From Pseudomonas sp. ERMR1:02 (GTDB lineage Bacteria; Pseudomonadota; Gammaproteobacteria; Pseudomonadales; Pseudomonadaceae): a stretch of 64,000 nt of DNA. The notes under the pieces are model-generated. The model was given only the letters and a program-made list of their open reading frames with translations. It searched no databases and was not told where the DNA came from. The stretch's first letter is position 1, and the number at the start of each line of letters is the position of its first letter. The stretch is taken from positions 551,501 through 615,500 of the forward strand of contig NZ_NKJI01000001.1 of NCBI RefSeq assembly GCF_002277815.1, written 5' to 3'. Below, piece after piece: positions 30,451 to 39,500 of this stretch. Made by a program: the position numbers and the translations under genes.

Positions 30451-31398
30451 TTACTGAGCAAGCTTGGCTTTCACGGCGTCCAGGCCAGGTTTACCGTCAA
30501 TGGTGGTCACGCCAGCGAGCCAGGTATCGAGCACCTGTGGGTTCTTTTTCAGCCAGGCCTTGGCGGCCGCGTCAGGCTTCATCTTGTCGTCAAGGATGTT
30601 GCCCATCAGGGTGCTTTCCATGTCGACGGTGAACTCCAGGTTTTTCAGCAGCTGACCCACGTTGCTGCATTCCTGGGCATACCCTTTGCGAGTGTTGGTC
30701 AGGACGGTGGCTGCACCGAAATCCGGGCCGAAGTAATCGTCGCCGCCGGTGAGGTACTGGATTTTGAAGCGCTTGTTCATCGGGTGGGGCGCCCAGCCGA
30801 GGAACACGACGGCGGTGTCGCGTTTCTGAGCGCGGTCGACTTGCGAAAGCATGCCGGCTTCGCTGGACTCAACCACTTTGAATCCGGCGTCTTTGAGGCC
30901 GAAGGCGTTCTTGTCGATCATACTCTGGATCAGACGGTTGCCGTCGTTACCCGGTTCGATGCCGTAAATCTTGCCGTCGAGCTCTTTCTTGAACTTGGCG
31001 ATGTCGGCGAAATCGTGCAGGCCTTTGTCGTAGAGCGCCTGGGGTACAGCCAGGGTGTATTTGGCGCCTTTGAGGTTGGTGCGCACGGTTTCCACGGTGC
31101 CGGCATCACGGTAAGCCTTGATGTCGTTTTCCATGGTCGGCATCCAGTTCCCCAGGAAGATGTCCATGTTCTTGCCGTCGGCCAGGGACTTGTAGGTCAC
31201 CGGCACGGAAATCATCGTGGTTTTGGTTTTGTAGCCCAGGGCATCGAGCACGACGCTGGTTGTGGCGGTTGTTGCGGTGATGTCGGTCCAGCCGACATCG
31301 GAGAAGTTTACGGTGCTGCATTGGGCCGGTTCGGTGGCATGCGCAAGAATCGGCAGACTAAGCATGGCGGCCAACAACAACGACGGGGAACCTTTCAT
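30451..31398 (-). CDS. choX: Choline ABC transporter substrate-binding protein
   Basis: Periplasmic receptor (ChoX/CbcX), 315 residues. Start ATG 31398 with AAGGAG upstream gives signal peptide MKGSPSLLLAAMLSLPILAHA. The mature part has NFSDVGWTDITATTATTSVV, FLGNWMPTMENDI and VVFLGWAPHPMNKRF, all typical of the OpuAC-like choline receptor; aromatic residues form the cationic-amine cage in relatives. Homologous to caiX in this window. First gene of choXWV. Confidence 0.95.
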   Translation of the reverse strand: MKGSPSLLLAAMLSLPILAHATEPAQCSTVNFSDVGWTDITATTATTSVVLDALGYKTKTTMISVPVTYKSLADGKNMDIFLGNWMPTMENDIKAYRDAGTVETVRTNLKGAKYTLAVPQALYDKGLHDFADIAKFKKELDGKIYGIEPGNDGNRLIQSMIDKNAFGLKDAGFKVVESSEAGMLSQVDRAQKRDTAVVFLGWAPHPMNKRFKIQYLTGGDDYFGPDFGAATVLTNTRKGYAQECSNVGQLLKNLEFTVDMESTLMGNILDDKMKPDAAAKAWLKKNPQVLDTWLAGVTTIDGKPGLDAVKAKLAQ

Positions 31399-31833
31399 GG
31401 ATGGACTCCTTGGTGTTTTTTTTGGCAGTGTTCCGATTGGACCACCGCACTTATAGGTTGCGGTTGGATGGCGTTCTGGAGACAGCTCTACCGCAGCGCC
31501 TTGCAATCGAGTCGATATGATCATGTACCAGTGAAAATCTGACGCCTACAGGGTGCGTCGTAACCAGTACAGGGATGGTCGCTTCCAGTGTCGGTAACGT
31601 CGCTTACAGATTTTTTCAGGCCCTTTTCCCCCTCTGCTTCGCAAAAAAATGGCGAAAACATGGCGTAAAACGCACGCGGCGTTTGTGGACATGAGTGCGT
31701 CGGTTAGAGACGTCGAACGACACGACAAAAGCCTGATGATGCGGTTATCTCGGCGGATTGCAGCTTGAGCGTAGCAGCTCCGCCACCGGGCGCTTTTGCG
31801 TCTGGAGTTGGCTCATTCAGGAGTTCGGCAGTA
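31399..31833. other. Divergent promoter region choX / sdaA
   Basis: 435 bp without a credible gene. It contains the GTCGCTT direct repeat at 31578-31605 (listed separately). The sdaA ribosome site CAGGAG is at 31818-31823. No clear -35/-10 pair could be assigned. Confidence 0.5.
31578..31605 (+). promoter_or_regulatory. GTCGCTT direct repeat, possible GbdR-type site
   Basis: Two exact GTCGCTT copies start 21 bp apart (31578 and 31599), two helical turns, as expected for an AraC-family activator on direct half sites. The choXWV genes are in the GbdR regulon in P. aeruginosa; assignment of this site to GbdR is inference. Confidence 0.4.
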
Positions 31834-33210
31834 ATGGCTATCAGCGTTTTCGACTTGTTCAAAATCGGCATCGGCCCTTCCAGTTCGCACACCGTGGGGC
31901 CTATGCGGGCGGCGGCGCTGTTCGTGCAGGGTTTGCGTGAGCAGGGGTTGCTGGAGGAGGTGCGGCGCGTCGAAGTGCAGCTCTTTGGTTCGTTGTCGGC
32001 CACCGGCATCGGCCACGGCAGCGACAACGCGGTGATCATGGGCCTGATGGGCGAGTGGCCGGATGCGATCGATCCGTCGCAAATTGGCATCCGCATTGCC
32101 ACCCTGCGCGAAACCCACACGCTGTTGCTCGACGGTCGCTTGTCGGTGCCATTCATCTGGGCTCGGGACATGCGCCTGATCGACGAAAACCTGCCGTTCC
32201 ATCCCAACGCCATGACGCTCATTGCCGAAGGCGATGACGGCGAGCTGCATCGCGACACTTACTATTCGGTTGGCGGCGGTTTCGTCGTCGATGAAGCACA
32301 GGCCTCCAGCGGTGTCGTCGACCTCGATCGCACCGTGCTGCCCTATGATTTTTCCAGCGCCGCCGAACTGCTGGAGTTGTGCAAAAAGCACAACCTGCGC
32401 GTGGCTGAATTAATGATGGCCAACGAGAAGGTCTGGCGCAGCGAAGAGGAAATCCGAGCCGGGCTTATGAAGCTCTGGCGCGCCATGCAGGACTGTGTGG
32501 AACAGGGCCTGCGCCACGAGGGCATCCTACCCGGCGGCCTGAACGTGCGCCGGCGTGCGGCCAAACTGCATCGCAGCTTGCAGGAGTTGAACAAGCCCAA
32601 CGTGATCGGCTCGACCCTCAGTGCCATGGAGTGGGTCAACCTGTTCGCCCTGGCGGTCAACGAAGAAAACGCCGCCGGCGGGCGCATGGTCACGGCGCCG
32701 ACCAATGGCGCCGCGGGGATCATTCCCGCAGTGCTGCACTACTTTATGAAGTTCAGCGAGGTCGTGACCGACGCCAATGTCGTCGACTACTTCCTTAGCG
32801 CGGCGGCCGTCGGGATTTTGTGCAAGAAGAACGCCTCGATTTCCGGAGCCGAAGTTGGTTGCCAGGGCGAAGTCGGCTCGGCCTGCGCCATGGCGGCGGC
32901 GGGGCTGGCGGAAATCCTCGGCGCCACGCCGGAGCAATTGTGCAACGCGGCGGAAATCGGCCTGGAACACAACCTCGGGCTGACGTGCGACCCCGTGGGT
33001 GGTCTGGTGCAGGTGCCGTGCATCGAGCGCAATGCGATTGCCGCCGTGAAAGCGATCAATGCGGCGCAGATGGCTTTGCGCGGCGATGGTCAGCACTTTA
33101 TCTCGCTGGACCGGGTGATTCGCACCATGCGTGATACCGGTGCTGATATGCATGACAAATATAAGGAGACATCGCGGGGTGGGTTGGCTGTAAGCGCGGT
33201 GGAGTGTTGA
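31834..33210 (+). CDS. sdaA: L-serine ammonia-lyase (iron-sulfur type)
   Basis: Deaminates L-serine to pyruvate and ammonia; 458 residues, single-chain Fe-S type. Start ATG 31834 ([20 protein letters not shown]) with CAGGAG upstream; the open frame extends 23 codons earlier without a good site. Marks: [14 protein letters not shown] at the N-terminus, cluster cysteines in [20 protein letters not shown] and [20 protein letters not shown]. Next to choline and betaine genes it would take the serine made from betaine-derived glycine into pyruvate. Confidence 0.95.
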   Translation: MAISVFDLFKIGIGPSSSHTVGPMRAAALFVQGLREQGLLEEVRRVEVQLFGSLSATGIGHGSDNAVIMGLMGEWPDAIDPSQIGIRIATLRETHTLLLDGRLSVPFIWARDMRLIDENLPFHPNAMTLIAEGDDGELHRDTYYSVGGGFVVDEAQASSGVVDLDRTVLPYDFSSAAELLELCKKHNLRVAELMMANEKVWRSEEEIRAGLMKLWRAMQDCVEQGLRHEGILPGGLNVRRRAAKLHRSLQELNKPNVIGSTLSAMEWVNLFALAVNEENAAGGRMVTAPTNGAAGIIPAVLHYFMKFSEVVTDANVVDYFLSAAAVGILCKKNASISGAEVGCQGEVGSACAMAAAGLAEILGATPEQLCNAAEIGLEHNLGLTCDPVGGLVQVPCIERNAIAAVKAINAAQMALRGDGQHFISLDRVIRTMRDTGADMHDKYKETSRGGLAVSAVEC

Positions 33211-33747
33211 TTCAGTAATATTGGGGGGCCTTCTTCGCGGGCAAGTCGGATCGCCGCCCGCTCGCTCCTACAAGAGCAATGAAATACCCGTAGGAGCGAG
33301 GCTTGCCCGCGAAGGCGTCAGACCAGTCAAAACTGCGCGTTAAGTGAACACCCGATCCAAACCACGCCACCTTTTGGCGCGTCGCAAACAGGTAAACGAC
33401 TTCCTCAGCGTCAGGGATCCGAACCGGCCCTGACCGCCCGTCACCCGTGCCTGCGGTGACACACTTTCCCTGCTGCTGGCAGCCCGGTTCCCACAAGTGC
33501 TACCGATTTGCTCACACGCGTCGGGGCAGGGCACTTGTCGTCGTTGATGGCACTTATAACCCCTACTCGCCGCGCGTCATATATAGACACATTCCGACGT
33601 CGTTTTTAGGAGTTATTGAACGCGCATTCAAATTTAGGCATGGCAATTGCTCTGTCATTACAAAGCCCGTCTCCCACGCGAGAACGATGGCAATAACAAG
33701 AGCCTCCGCCTGAGGCCATCACCCGCTTTGTGTGAGGAGATACCGCG
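33211..33747. other. Intergenic region sdaA / gbdR
   Basis: Holds a REP pair at 33229-33316. The remaining 430 bp show no open frame of note. The gbdR ribosome site GAGGAGA is at 33735-33741. No operator-like repeat was recognised. Confidence 0.5.
33229..33316. repeat. REP pair (REPIN), type A
   Basis: GCCTTCTTCGCGGGCAAG arm (with extra bases after it) and inverted copy GGAGCGAGGCTTGCCCGCGA; follows the sdaA stop by 18 bp. Confidence 0.87.
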
Positions 33748-34851
33748 ATGACGTCGTTCAACTCCGGGGCCCAACCCCAGAACCGTGCGCCTCAATCCAT
33801 CGGCTTTCTGCTGCTGGACAATTTCACGCTGATTTCCCTGGCCTCCGCAGTCGAACCACTGCGCATGGCCAACCAGTTGTCCGGCCGCGAGCTGTATCGC
33901 TGGACCACCCTCACCGTCGATGGCGGTCAAGTCTGGGCCAGTGACGGTCTGCAGATCACTCCTGACGCCTCCATGCACAAAGCGCCCCCAATGGACACAG
34001 TGATTGTCTGTGGCGGTATCGGTATTCAACGCACTGTCACCCGTGAACACGTGTCATGGCTGCAAAGCCAGGCGCGTCAGTCTCGTCGCCTCGGTGCGGT
34101 CTGCACCGGTAGCTGGGCCCTGGCGTGCGCCGGTCTGCTGGACGGATTCGATTGCAGCGTGCACTGGGAATGTCTGGCGGCGATGCAGGAAGCCTTCCCG
34201 CGGGTGGCCATGAGTACCCGCCTGTTCACCCTCGACCGTAACCGTTTCACCAGTTCCGGTGGCACCGCGCCGCTGGACATGATGCTGCACCTGATCAGCC
34301 GCGATCACGGTCGTGAACTGTCCGCCGCGATCTCTGAGATGTTCGTCTACGAGCGCATCCGCAACGAACAGGATCATCAGCGCGTGCCGCTCAAGCACAT
34401 GCTCGGCACCAACCAGCCGAAACTGCAGGAAATCGTTGCGCTGATGGAAGCCAACCTTGAGGAGCCGATCGATCTCGACGAGCTGGCGGTGTATGTCGCC
34501 GTGTCCCGTCGTCAGCTGGAGCGGCTGTTCCAGAAGTATCTTCATTGCTCGCCGTCGCGTTACTACCTGAAGCTGCGGCTGATCCGTGCGCGGCAGCTGC
34601 TCAAGCAAACGCCGATGTCGATCATCGAAGTGGCGTCGGTGTGTGGCTTCGTGTCCACGCCGCACTTCTCCAAGTGCTACCGCGAGTACTTCGGCATTCC
34701 GCCACGTGACGAGCGCGTAGGTTCCAATACCACGCAGCAAGTGGCGATGATGCCGTTGCCGCAAGCGCTGGTGCTGTCGCCGCTGTCCGGGCCGTTGTCG
34801 GCGTTGAGTCAGGCGCGTAATGAGTCGACTTTTGCCAGTGTAAGGCTCTAA
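33748..34851 (+). CDS. gbdR: AraC-family activator GbdR (glycine betaine/dimethylglycine responsive)
   Basis: 367-residue transcription activator with an N-terminal DJ-1/PfpI-like (GATase1-like) domain (SIGFLLLDNFTLISLASAVE; GAVCTGSWALACAGLLDG; TSSGGTAPLDMM) and a C-terminal AraC HTH (YVAVSRRQLERLFQKYLH; IIEVASVCGFVSTPHFSKCY). This matches GbdR, which in P. aeruginosa activates betaine, dimethylglycine and choline-uptake genes when glycine betaine or dimethylglycine is present. It lies between the cho and cdh clusters. A paralogue, cdhR, is at 40671. Confidence 0.92.
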   Translation: MTSFNSGAQPQNRAPQSIGFLLLDNFTLISLASAVEPLRMANQLSGRELYRWTTLTVDGGQVWASDGLQITPDASMHKAPPMDTVIVCGGIGIQRTVTREHVSWLQSQARQSRRLGAVCTGSWALACAGLLDGFDCSVHWECLAAMQEAFPRVAMSTRLFTLDRNRFTSSGGTAPLDMMLHLISRDHGRELSAAISEMFVYERIRNEQDHQRVPLKHMLGTNQPKLQEIVALMEANLEEPIDLDELAVYVAVSRRQLERLFQKYLHCSPSRYYLKLRLIRARQLLKQTPMSIIEVASVCGFVSTPHFSKCYREYFGIPPRDERVGSNTTQQVAMMPLPQALVLSPLSGPLSALSQARNESTFASVRL

Positions 34852-34865
34852 ACCGAGGCGTCTTC

Positions 34866-34949
34866 ATCGCGAGCAGGCTCACTCCCACAGTTGACCGAGT
34901 TCCAACATTGGAATGCGGTCGAATGTGGGAGTGAGCCTGCTCGCGATAG
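34866..34949. repeat. REP pair, type A variant (GAGCAGGCTCACTCCCACA)
   Basis: ATCGCGAGCAGGCTCACTCC arm and inverted copy GGAGTGAGCCTGCTCGCGAT, with CCAACATTGGAATGCGG in the spacer. Ends convergent genes gbdR and the 88-residue gene. Confidence 0.85.
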
Positions 34950-34953
34950 CGAT

Positions 34954-35220
34954 TTAACGGGCGGTGTGACTCTGTTGGTATTCCGCGAGAGCTGGCAGCA
35001 ACTGCTTGTCGATGGCCTGGCGCACAGCCGGCAGGATCGTCGCGCTGCTGGTGTACATCTGCTTGACCATGGTGCGCAGCACTATTGCCCGTTCGTTGTT
35101 CAAACCTCGTACCGCAAACTCGCAAGCCTGCTCGGCTGTGGCGCCGTTTGGCACTTGAAAGCCCAATGACTTGAGCTGGCCCAACAGGTCTTCCTGGTCA
35201 ATCAAATCGGCGTGCATCAT
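34954..35220 (-). CDS. Small protein of unknown function
   Basis: 88 residues from ATG 35220 (MMHADLIDQEDLLGQLKSLG) behind AAGGA; the open frame reaches much further upstream but that part is REP-derived and unlikely to be translated. Largely helical and hydrophilic (TAEQACEFAVRGLNNERAIV, LPAVRQAIDKQLLPALAEYQ), no membrane segment or known motif. Convergent with gbdR. I recall similar small genes beside gbdR in other Pseudomonas but no function. Confidence 0.65.
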   Translation of the reverse strand: MMHADLIDQEDLLGQLKSLGFQVPNGATAEQACEFAVRGLNNERAIVLRTMVKQMYTSSATILPAVRQAIDKQLLPALAEYQQSHTAR

Positions 35221-35327
35221 GACGCAAATCCTTCTTCTGGGAACGGTGTCGTGGCTCGATTCTGGTAGTGGCACGCAGAGGCGGCAAGGGCGATTTGTCG
35301 CGATGGCCGCAATGGCTATGAACATGT

Positions 35328-35469
35328 CGTTTTCGGCTAACTTGCTTGCGAGGGGAGTGGGCACACTGGACTCAGCTTGCTTCACGAAGGTTTGGTCACC
35401 CTCGCACGGCAGCTCCTCAACAGTACCCTCTGCCTCGATCCTGTCACGGCTTGATCGGGGCTTTTTTTT
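35328..35469 (+). ncRNA. Candidate small RNA
   Basis: A TTGTCG / TATGAA pair with 16-bp spacing at 35295-35322 is followed about 110 bp later by a strong Rho-independent terminator (35432-35469) on the same strand. Between them there is no good open frame. A roughly 140-base transcript is therefore possible. Weak promoter match; it could instead be only the distal terminator of gbdR read-through. No known family recognised. Confidence 0.3.
35432..35469 (+). terminator. Orphan Rho-independent terminator
   Basis: GCCTCGATC pairs with GATCGGGGC (one G-T pair) around a 12-base loop and is followed by eight T residues. Confidence 0.75.
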
Positions 35470-35508
35470 CTGTGAATCAGGAATATCTCGGGTGTCTGGC
35501 CTGACGCA

Positions 35509-35590
35509 TTCGCGAGCAAGCCCGCTCCAACATTCAACCGCATTCCTCTGATGGAACTCGGTCAAATGTGGGAGCGGGCTTGCTCGCGAA
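35509..35590. repeat. REP pair, type A variant (GAGCAAGCCCGCTCC)
   Basis: TTCGCGAGCAAGCCCGCTCC arm and inverted copy GGAGCGGGCTTGCTCGCGAA, downstream of the butyrobetaine hydroxylase gene. Confidence 0.85.
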
Positions 35591-35605
35591 GAACGATGAC
35601 GCGGT

Positions 35606-36769
35606 TTACCTTTGCAACACCAAAATCCGCGACAACAACTCATCCCGATCGACATAGCACCCCTGGAAATGCCGCGCCCCGGTAGCGGGATCGAAAGCAT
35701 TGCGAGCATGCAGGGTACGGCGGTTGTCGAAGCACCACAGTTCGCCGGGATTGAGCCTTTGCATCAGCCTGAACCTGGGTTCGCGGGTCATCGCGATAAA
35801 GCGGCGATAGGCGCGATACAGCCTGGGCATCTGTTCCACCGACGCATCGAACGGGCCGCGCAGAAAGTTCGCCATGCGGATTTCCGACACCTGCCCTAAA
35901 GCGTCCAGGGCGATGATCGGTGCGAGGCAACGGTAGTCGCTGTGGCGATCCTTGTTGCGAAACTCCACGGGGATCTCGCAGAGGCTTTTGAATGACTCCG
36001 GATCCTCTCGGCGCAAGGCGTCGGCGATGGCAAAACCGTCGACAAAAATACTCTCGCCTCCTTCAGCGTCGTTGACCAGGCAATGCAGAAATTGCAGCCC
36101 CGGTTGCAACTCCCGGGTTGGCAAATCGCTGTGCAACGGCAGATTGAAAGCGGTGTAGGCGTTGCTGTCTGCATCGGCCTTGGATTGCACGTTGAACAGC
36201 ACGCCGAAATTGCTCTCGCGGATGAAGGAAATCCGCTGCGCGATCAACTTCAGTGAGCCGGGTTCGGTGGGCACACCACGGACCTGCGTCAGGCCTGTAT
36301 CCCGCACGGCCAGCAGCCATTGCAACAGCGCATCGTTGTCGCTCATCAGCGCCTGATACTCGAACACCGGCAGCGCCAGATCACTATGCCAAAGCCGGGC
36401 TTTTGGCTTGCCTGCCAGGCGTTCGGCACGGGACTCGTCGTCATAGGCGTGGGCACGCAGCCAGCCGGGGTCGAAGCGGCTGAGGTGGCCGTCCTGCCAC
36501 TGCACGCGCAGGCAGCCTTCAGCATCGACGCTGGTCTCGACAGGTATCAGGTTTTCCGGAACGTCGACGATTTCCAGCACCTGTTCGCGGGTCACCGTGT
36601 AAACGCATTGCGGGCACGGGCAGTTGTCCCGCAGCCATTGATGATGAAAGGGGCTGACACGGTCATCGGCCCACTTCACCAGAACACGATCGGCCATGGC
36701 TTGCACGCCTGTCAGCGCGCTGATCAACGGATAAGTACGAAAGTCGGCAAAAGCGGCGGCGGTGTTCAT
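35606..36769 (-). CDS. Gamma-butyrobetaine dioxygenase
   Basis: Fe(II)/2-oxoglutarate enzyme converting gamma-butyrobetaine to L-carnitine; 387 residues. The N-terminal DUF971-like zinc domain shows HHQWLRDNCPCPQC (near residue 42). The catalytic domain has LPLHSDLPTREL (HxD near 212), a distal His in RRTLHARNAF (near 355) and GARHFQGCYVDRDE with the 2-oxoglutarate Arg. Start ATG 36769 follows AAGGAGA. Twelve bp after cdhB, at the end of the carnitine operon, which supports butyrobetaine as substrate. Confidence 0.9.
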   Translation of the reverse strand: MNTAAAFADFRTYPLISALTGVQAMADRVLVKWADDRVSPFHHQWLRDNCPCPQCVYTVTREQVLEIVDVPENLIPVETSVDAEGCLRVQWQDGHLSRFDPGWLRAHAYDDESRAERLAGKPKARLWHSDLALPVFEYQALMSDNDALLQWLLAVRDTGLTQVRGVPTEPGSLKLIAQRISFIRESNFGVLFNVQSKADADSNAYTAFNLPLHSDLPTRELQPGLQFLHCLVNDAEGGESIFVDGFAIADALRREDPESFKSLCEIPVEFRNKDRHSDYRCLAPIIALDALGQVSEIRMANFLRGPFDASVEQMPRLYRAYRRFIAMTREPRFRLMQRLNPGELWCFDNRRTLHARNAFDPATGARHFQGCYVDRDELLSRILVLQR

Positions 36770-36781
36770 GCGATCTCCTTG

Positions 36782-37258
36782 TTATTTTTTTGGCGGTAAT
36801 GCGATCACTCGGCCGACATAGGCGGGGGTTGGCAGGTCGGTCTGCTCGGCGACGATGGCTTGCAGTTTGCCCAAGGTCAATTCGCTGAACGGTGTGGAAC
36901 TTGGCCCGGCGAGGCCGACGTGCAGCAGCATTTGCTCGTTGCCCGCCAGCTCCTTCGCGTCGCCCACCAGGTGCAGGCTGTGGTAGAGGTGCAGGCGTTT
37001 GCTGTCGTGGCCGATGATTTGCGTATGCACTTCGACATCGGCGTCGAGCTTCACCTCGTGCAGGTAGTTGAGGTGCAGTTCGAGGGTGAACAGCGAGTTG
37101 CCGCTGGCTTCGCGGTTGTTGCTGTCCAGCCCTAAGCGATCCATCAACGCGTCGGTGGCGTAGCTGAAGATCAGCAGGTAGAAAGCGTCGCGCAGATGGC
37201 CGTTGTAGTCGACCCAGTCGGGGATGATTTTGGTTTGATAGGTAGTCAGTGCGGGCAT
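36782..37258 (-). CDS. cdhB: Carnitine-pathway thioesterase (betainyl-CoA thioesterase)
   Basis: 158-residue hotdog-fold thioesterase, start ATG 37258 (MPALTTYQTKIIPDWVDYNG). WVDYNGHLRDAFYLLIFSYA near residue 15 matches 4-hydroxybenzoyl-CoA thioesterase-type motifs. In the known pathway CdhC makes betainyl-CoA from dehydrocarnitine and CdhB releases glycine betaine. Located between cdhA and the butyrobetaine hydroxylase gene on the same strand. Confidence 0.88.
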   Translation of the reverse strand: MPALTTYQTKIIPDWVDYNGHLRDAFYLLIFSYATDALMDRLGLDSNNREASGNSLFTLELHLNYLHEVKLDADVEVHTQIIGHDSKRLHLYHSLHLVGDAKELAGNEQMLLHVGLAGPSSTPFSELTLGKLQAIVAEQTDLPTPAYVGRVIALPPKK

Positions 37259-37284
37259 GTCGTCACATCCGAAATTGGTTGAAA

Positions 37285-37381
37285 CCTGTAGGAGCGAGGC
37301 TTGCCCGCGAAGGCGGTATTCCTACCGCAGGAGAATCGTCGGATGTACCGGCCTCTTCGCGGGCAAGCCTCGCTCCTACAA
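37285..37381. repeat. REP pair (REPIN), type A, between cdhA and cdhB
   Basis: CCTGTAGGAGCGAGGCTTGC arm and inverted copy GCAAGCCTCGCTCCTACA inside the carnitine gene series. Confidence 0.88.
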
Positions 37382-37394
37382 GTGTTTGCGGTGT

Positions 37395-38360
37395 TTAGTC
37401 GGCGAACGCCATCCCATGCTTCTCTTTGGTGGTCTTCACCGCCTCCAGCACCGCCAGCAGGCAGTCATCACGATAGCGCTCCAGCGCCGAAATGCTGTGT
37501 TTACCCAATTGATCGCTGGTGCCATCCACCACATCGTCGATCAGTTTGTCGGTCAGTTCAGGCGCCGGCAGGTAGGTCCACGGCAACTGCAAGGCCGGGC
37601 CGAACTGTGCCATGAAGTGGCGCATGCCGGCATCACCCCCGGCCAGGGTATAGGTCAGGAACGTACCCATGAACGACCAGCGCAGGCCGGCGCCAAAACG
37701 GATGGCGTCGTCGATCTCGCCGGTGGTCGCCACACCATCGTTGACCAGATGCAGCGCCTCGCGCCACAGCGCTTCGAGCAAACGGTCAGCGATGAACCCC
37801 GGCACTTCCTTGCGCACATGCAGAGGGCGCATTCCGAGGAACTCATAGACTTTCATTGCCGCTTGCACAGCTTCGGGGGCGGTGTTTTTGCCACCGACCA
37901 CTTCCACCAATGGCAGCAGATAAACCGGGTTGAACGGGTGCCCCACCACGCAGCGTTCAGGGTGCGTGGCGCTCTCGTAAAACTCACTCGGCAACAGGCC
38001 CGAGGTACTCGAACCGATCAACGCATTGGGCTTGGCCGCGGCGCTGATTTTGCTGTGCAGTTCCAGTTTCAGCTCAAGACGTTCCGGAGCGCTTTCCTGA
38101 ATGAAATCAGCATCGCGAACGCATTCTTCGATGGTGGCGACGAAGCGTAGGCGATCCTGCGAGGCGCCGGGCGCCAGGCCTTGTTTTTCTAGCGCGCCCC
38201 AGGCGTTGGCGACGCGTTTGCGCAGCGCCGCTTCGGCACCGGGCGCCGGGTCCCAGGCCACCACGTCGAGGCCATGAGCGAGAGCGCGCGACACCCAGCC
38301 GCTGCCGATGACGCCGCTGCCCAAGGCTGCGAAGGTTTTGATTTCGGTAATGAAGGTCAT
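37395..38360 (-). CDS. cdhA: L-carnitine dehydrogenase
   Basis: NAD-dependent oxidation of L-carnitine to 3-dehydrocarnitine; 321 residues of the 3-hydroxyacyl-CoA dehydrogenase superfamily. NAD fold [19 protein letters not shown] at residues 12-30, [11 protein letters not shown] and [18 protein letters not shown] near 115-155, typical of this enzyme. Start ATG 38360. Flanked by REP pairs on both sides. Confidence 0.93.
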   Translation of the reverse strand: MTFITEIKTFAALGSGVIGSGWVSRALAHGLDVVAWDPAPGAEAALRKRVANAWGALEKQGLAPGASQDRLRFVATIEECVRDADFIQESAPERLELKLELHSKISAAAKPNALIGSSTSGLLPSEFYESATHPERCVVGHPFNPVYLLPLVEVVGGKNTAPEAVQAAMKVYEFLGMRPLHVRKEVPGFIADRLLEALWREALHLVNDGVATTGEIDDAIRFGAGLRWSFMGTFLTYTLAGGDAGMRHFMAQFGPALQLPWTYLPAPELTDKLIDDVVDGTSDQLGKHSISALERYRDDCLLAVLEAVKTTKEKHGMAFAD

Positions 38361-38389
38361 GGCAACTTCCTTAAAAAATCGGTGATCCC

Positions 38390-38483
38390 TTGTAGGAGCC
38401 GGCTTGCCAGCGAAAGCGGTTTCAGCAGCACTAACATTGCGTCGGCTGTACCAGCCTCTTCGCCAGCAAGCCGGCTCCTACAG
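38390..38483. repeat. REP pair, type A variant (GGAGCCGGCTTGCCAGCG)
   Basis: TTGTAGGAGCCGGCTTGCCA arm and inverted copy CCAGCAAGCCGGCTCCTACA between cdhC and cdhA. Same variant as the pair at 41629. Confidence 0.88.
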
Positions 38484-38497
38484 GGTGATGTGTGTGA

Positions 38498-39385
38498 TTA
38501 ACCGCGCTTTGTCAGGCCCATTTTTTTGCGGCCTTCAGCCGGGGTGAGGACCCGGGCGCCGAGGCGACTGAGGATTTCGCCGGCGCGTTCGACCAGTTGG
38601 CCGTTGGTCGCCAGTACGCCCTTGTCCAGCCACAGGTTGTCTTCCAGGCCGACTCGGACGTTACCGCCGAGCAACACCGCCTGCGCCGCCATCGGCATCT
38701 GCATGCGGCCGATGCCGAAGCCGGCCCAGACCGCATCGGCCGGCAGGTTGTCGACCATGGCTTTCATGGTGGTGGTATCCGCCGGGGCGCCCCAGGGGAT
38801 GCCCAGGCACAACTGGAACAGCGGGTCGTCGAGCAGGCCTTCCTTGATCATCTGCTTGGCGAACCACAGGTGACCGGTGTCGAAGATTTCCAGCTCGGCC
38901 TTCACGCCAAGCTCTTGAATTCGCTTCGCGCCCGCTCGGAGTTGCGCGGGGGTGGACACGTAAATGGTGTCGCCATCGCCAAAGTTCAGGGTGCCGCAAT
39001 CGAGGGTGCAGATTTCCGGCAGCAGTTCTTCGACATGGGCCAGACGGGTCAGCGGGCCGACCAGGTCAGTGTTCGGGCCGAACTCCATCGGGTTCTCGCC
39101 CGCGCCGATCTCCAGGTCACCGCCCATGCCGGCAGTGAGGTTGACGATGATGTCGACGTCGGCTTCGCGGATGCGCTCCATCACTTCGCGGTACAGCGCC
39201 ACGTCACGGCTGAACTTGCCGGTTTCGGGATCGCGAACGTGGCAGTGAACCACGGTGGCGCCGGCCTTTGCGGCTTCCACGGCGGCAGCGGCGATTTGTT
39301 TCGGGGTGACCGGCACGTGTGGGCTCCTGGCGGTCGTGTCGCCAGCACCGGTGAGTGCGCAGGTGATGATGACGTCGTGGTTCAT
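38498..39385 (-). CDS. cdhC: Dehydrocarnitine cleavage enzyme (BKACE/DUF849 family)
   Basis: Beta-keto acid cleavage enzyme of 295 residues; in carnitine catabolism it reacts 3-dehydrocarnitine with acetyl-CoA to give betainyl-CoA and acetoacetate. Family features: [10 protein letters not shown] at the N-terminus, zinc-site [15 protein letters not shown] (near 48), [10 protein letters not shown] and [18 protein letters not shown] near 250. Start ATG 39385. Follows caiX by 115 bp on the same strand. Confidence 0.93.
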   Translation of the reverse strand: MNHDVIITCALTGAGDTTARSPHVPVTPKQIAAAAVEAAKAGATVVHCHVRDPETGKFSRDVALYREVMERIREADVDIIVNLTAGMGGDLEIGAGENPMEFGPNTDLVGPLTRLAHVEELLPEICTLDCGTLNFGDGDTIYVSTPAQLRAGAKRIQELGVKAELEIFDTGHLWFAKQMIKEGLLDDPLFQLCLGIPWGAPADTTTMKAMVDNLPADAVWAGFGIGRMQMPMAAQAVLLGGNVRVGLEDNLWLDKGVLATNGQLVERAGEILSRLGARVLTPAEGRKKMGLTKRG

Positions 39386-39500
39386 TTGGCGGTTCCTTAC
39401 AGGCTGTGCTTTTTAGGTGAAAAGCCGGGCGTGATGGTGCCGTTCGCAGCCCGGTCGGGCTGCGAATCGGTGGTTCGGTTCAGGTCTATTTTCGGGTGAG

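Larger units (their letters stand above)
35221..35605. other. Intergenic region with terminator and possible small RNA
   Basis: 385 bp with no credible protein gene. It has a plus-strand terminator (35432-35469) that does not follow any plus-strand gene, a weak promoter-like pair at 35295-35322, and a REP pair at 35509-35590. Confidence 0.45.
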
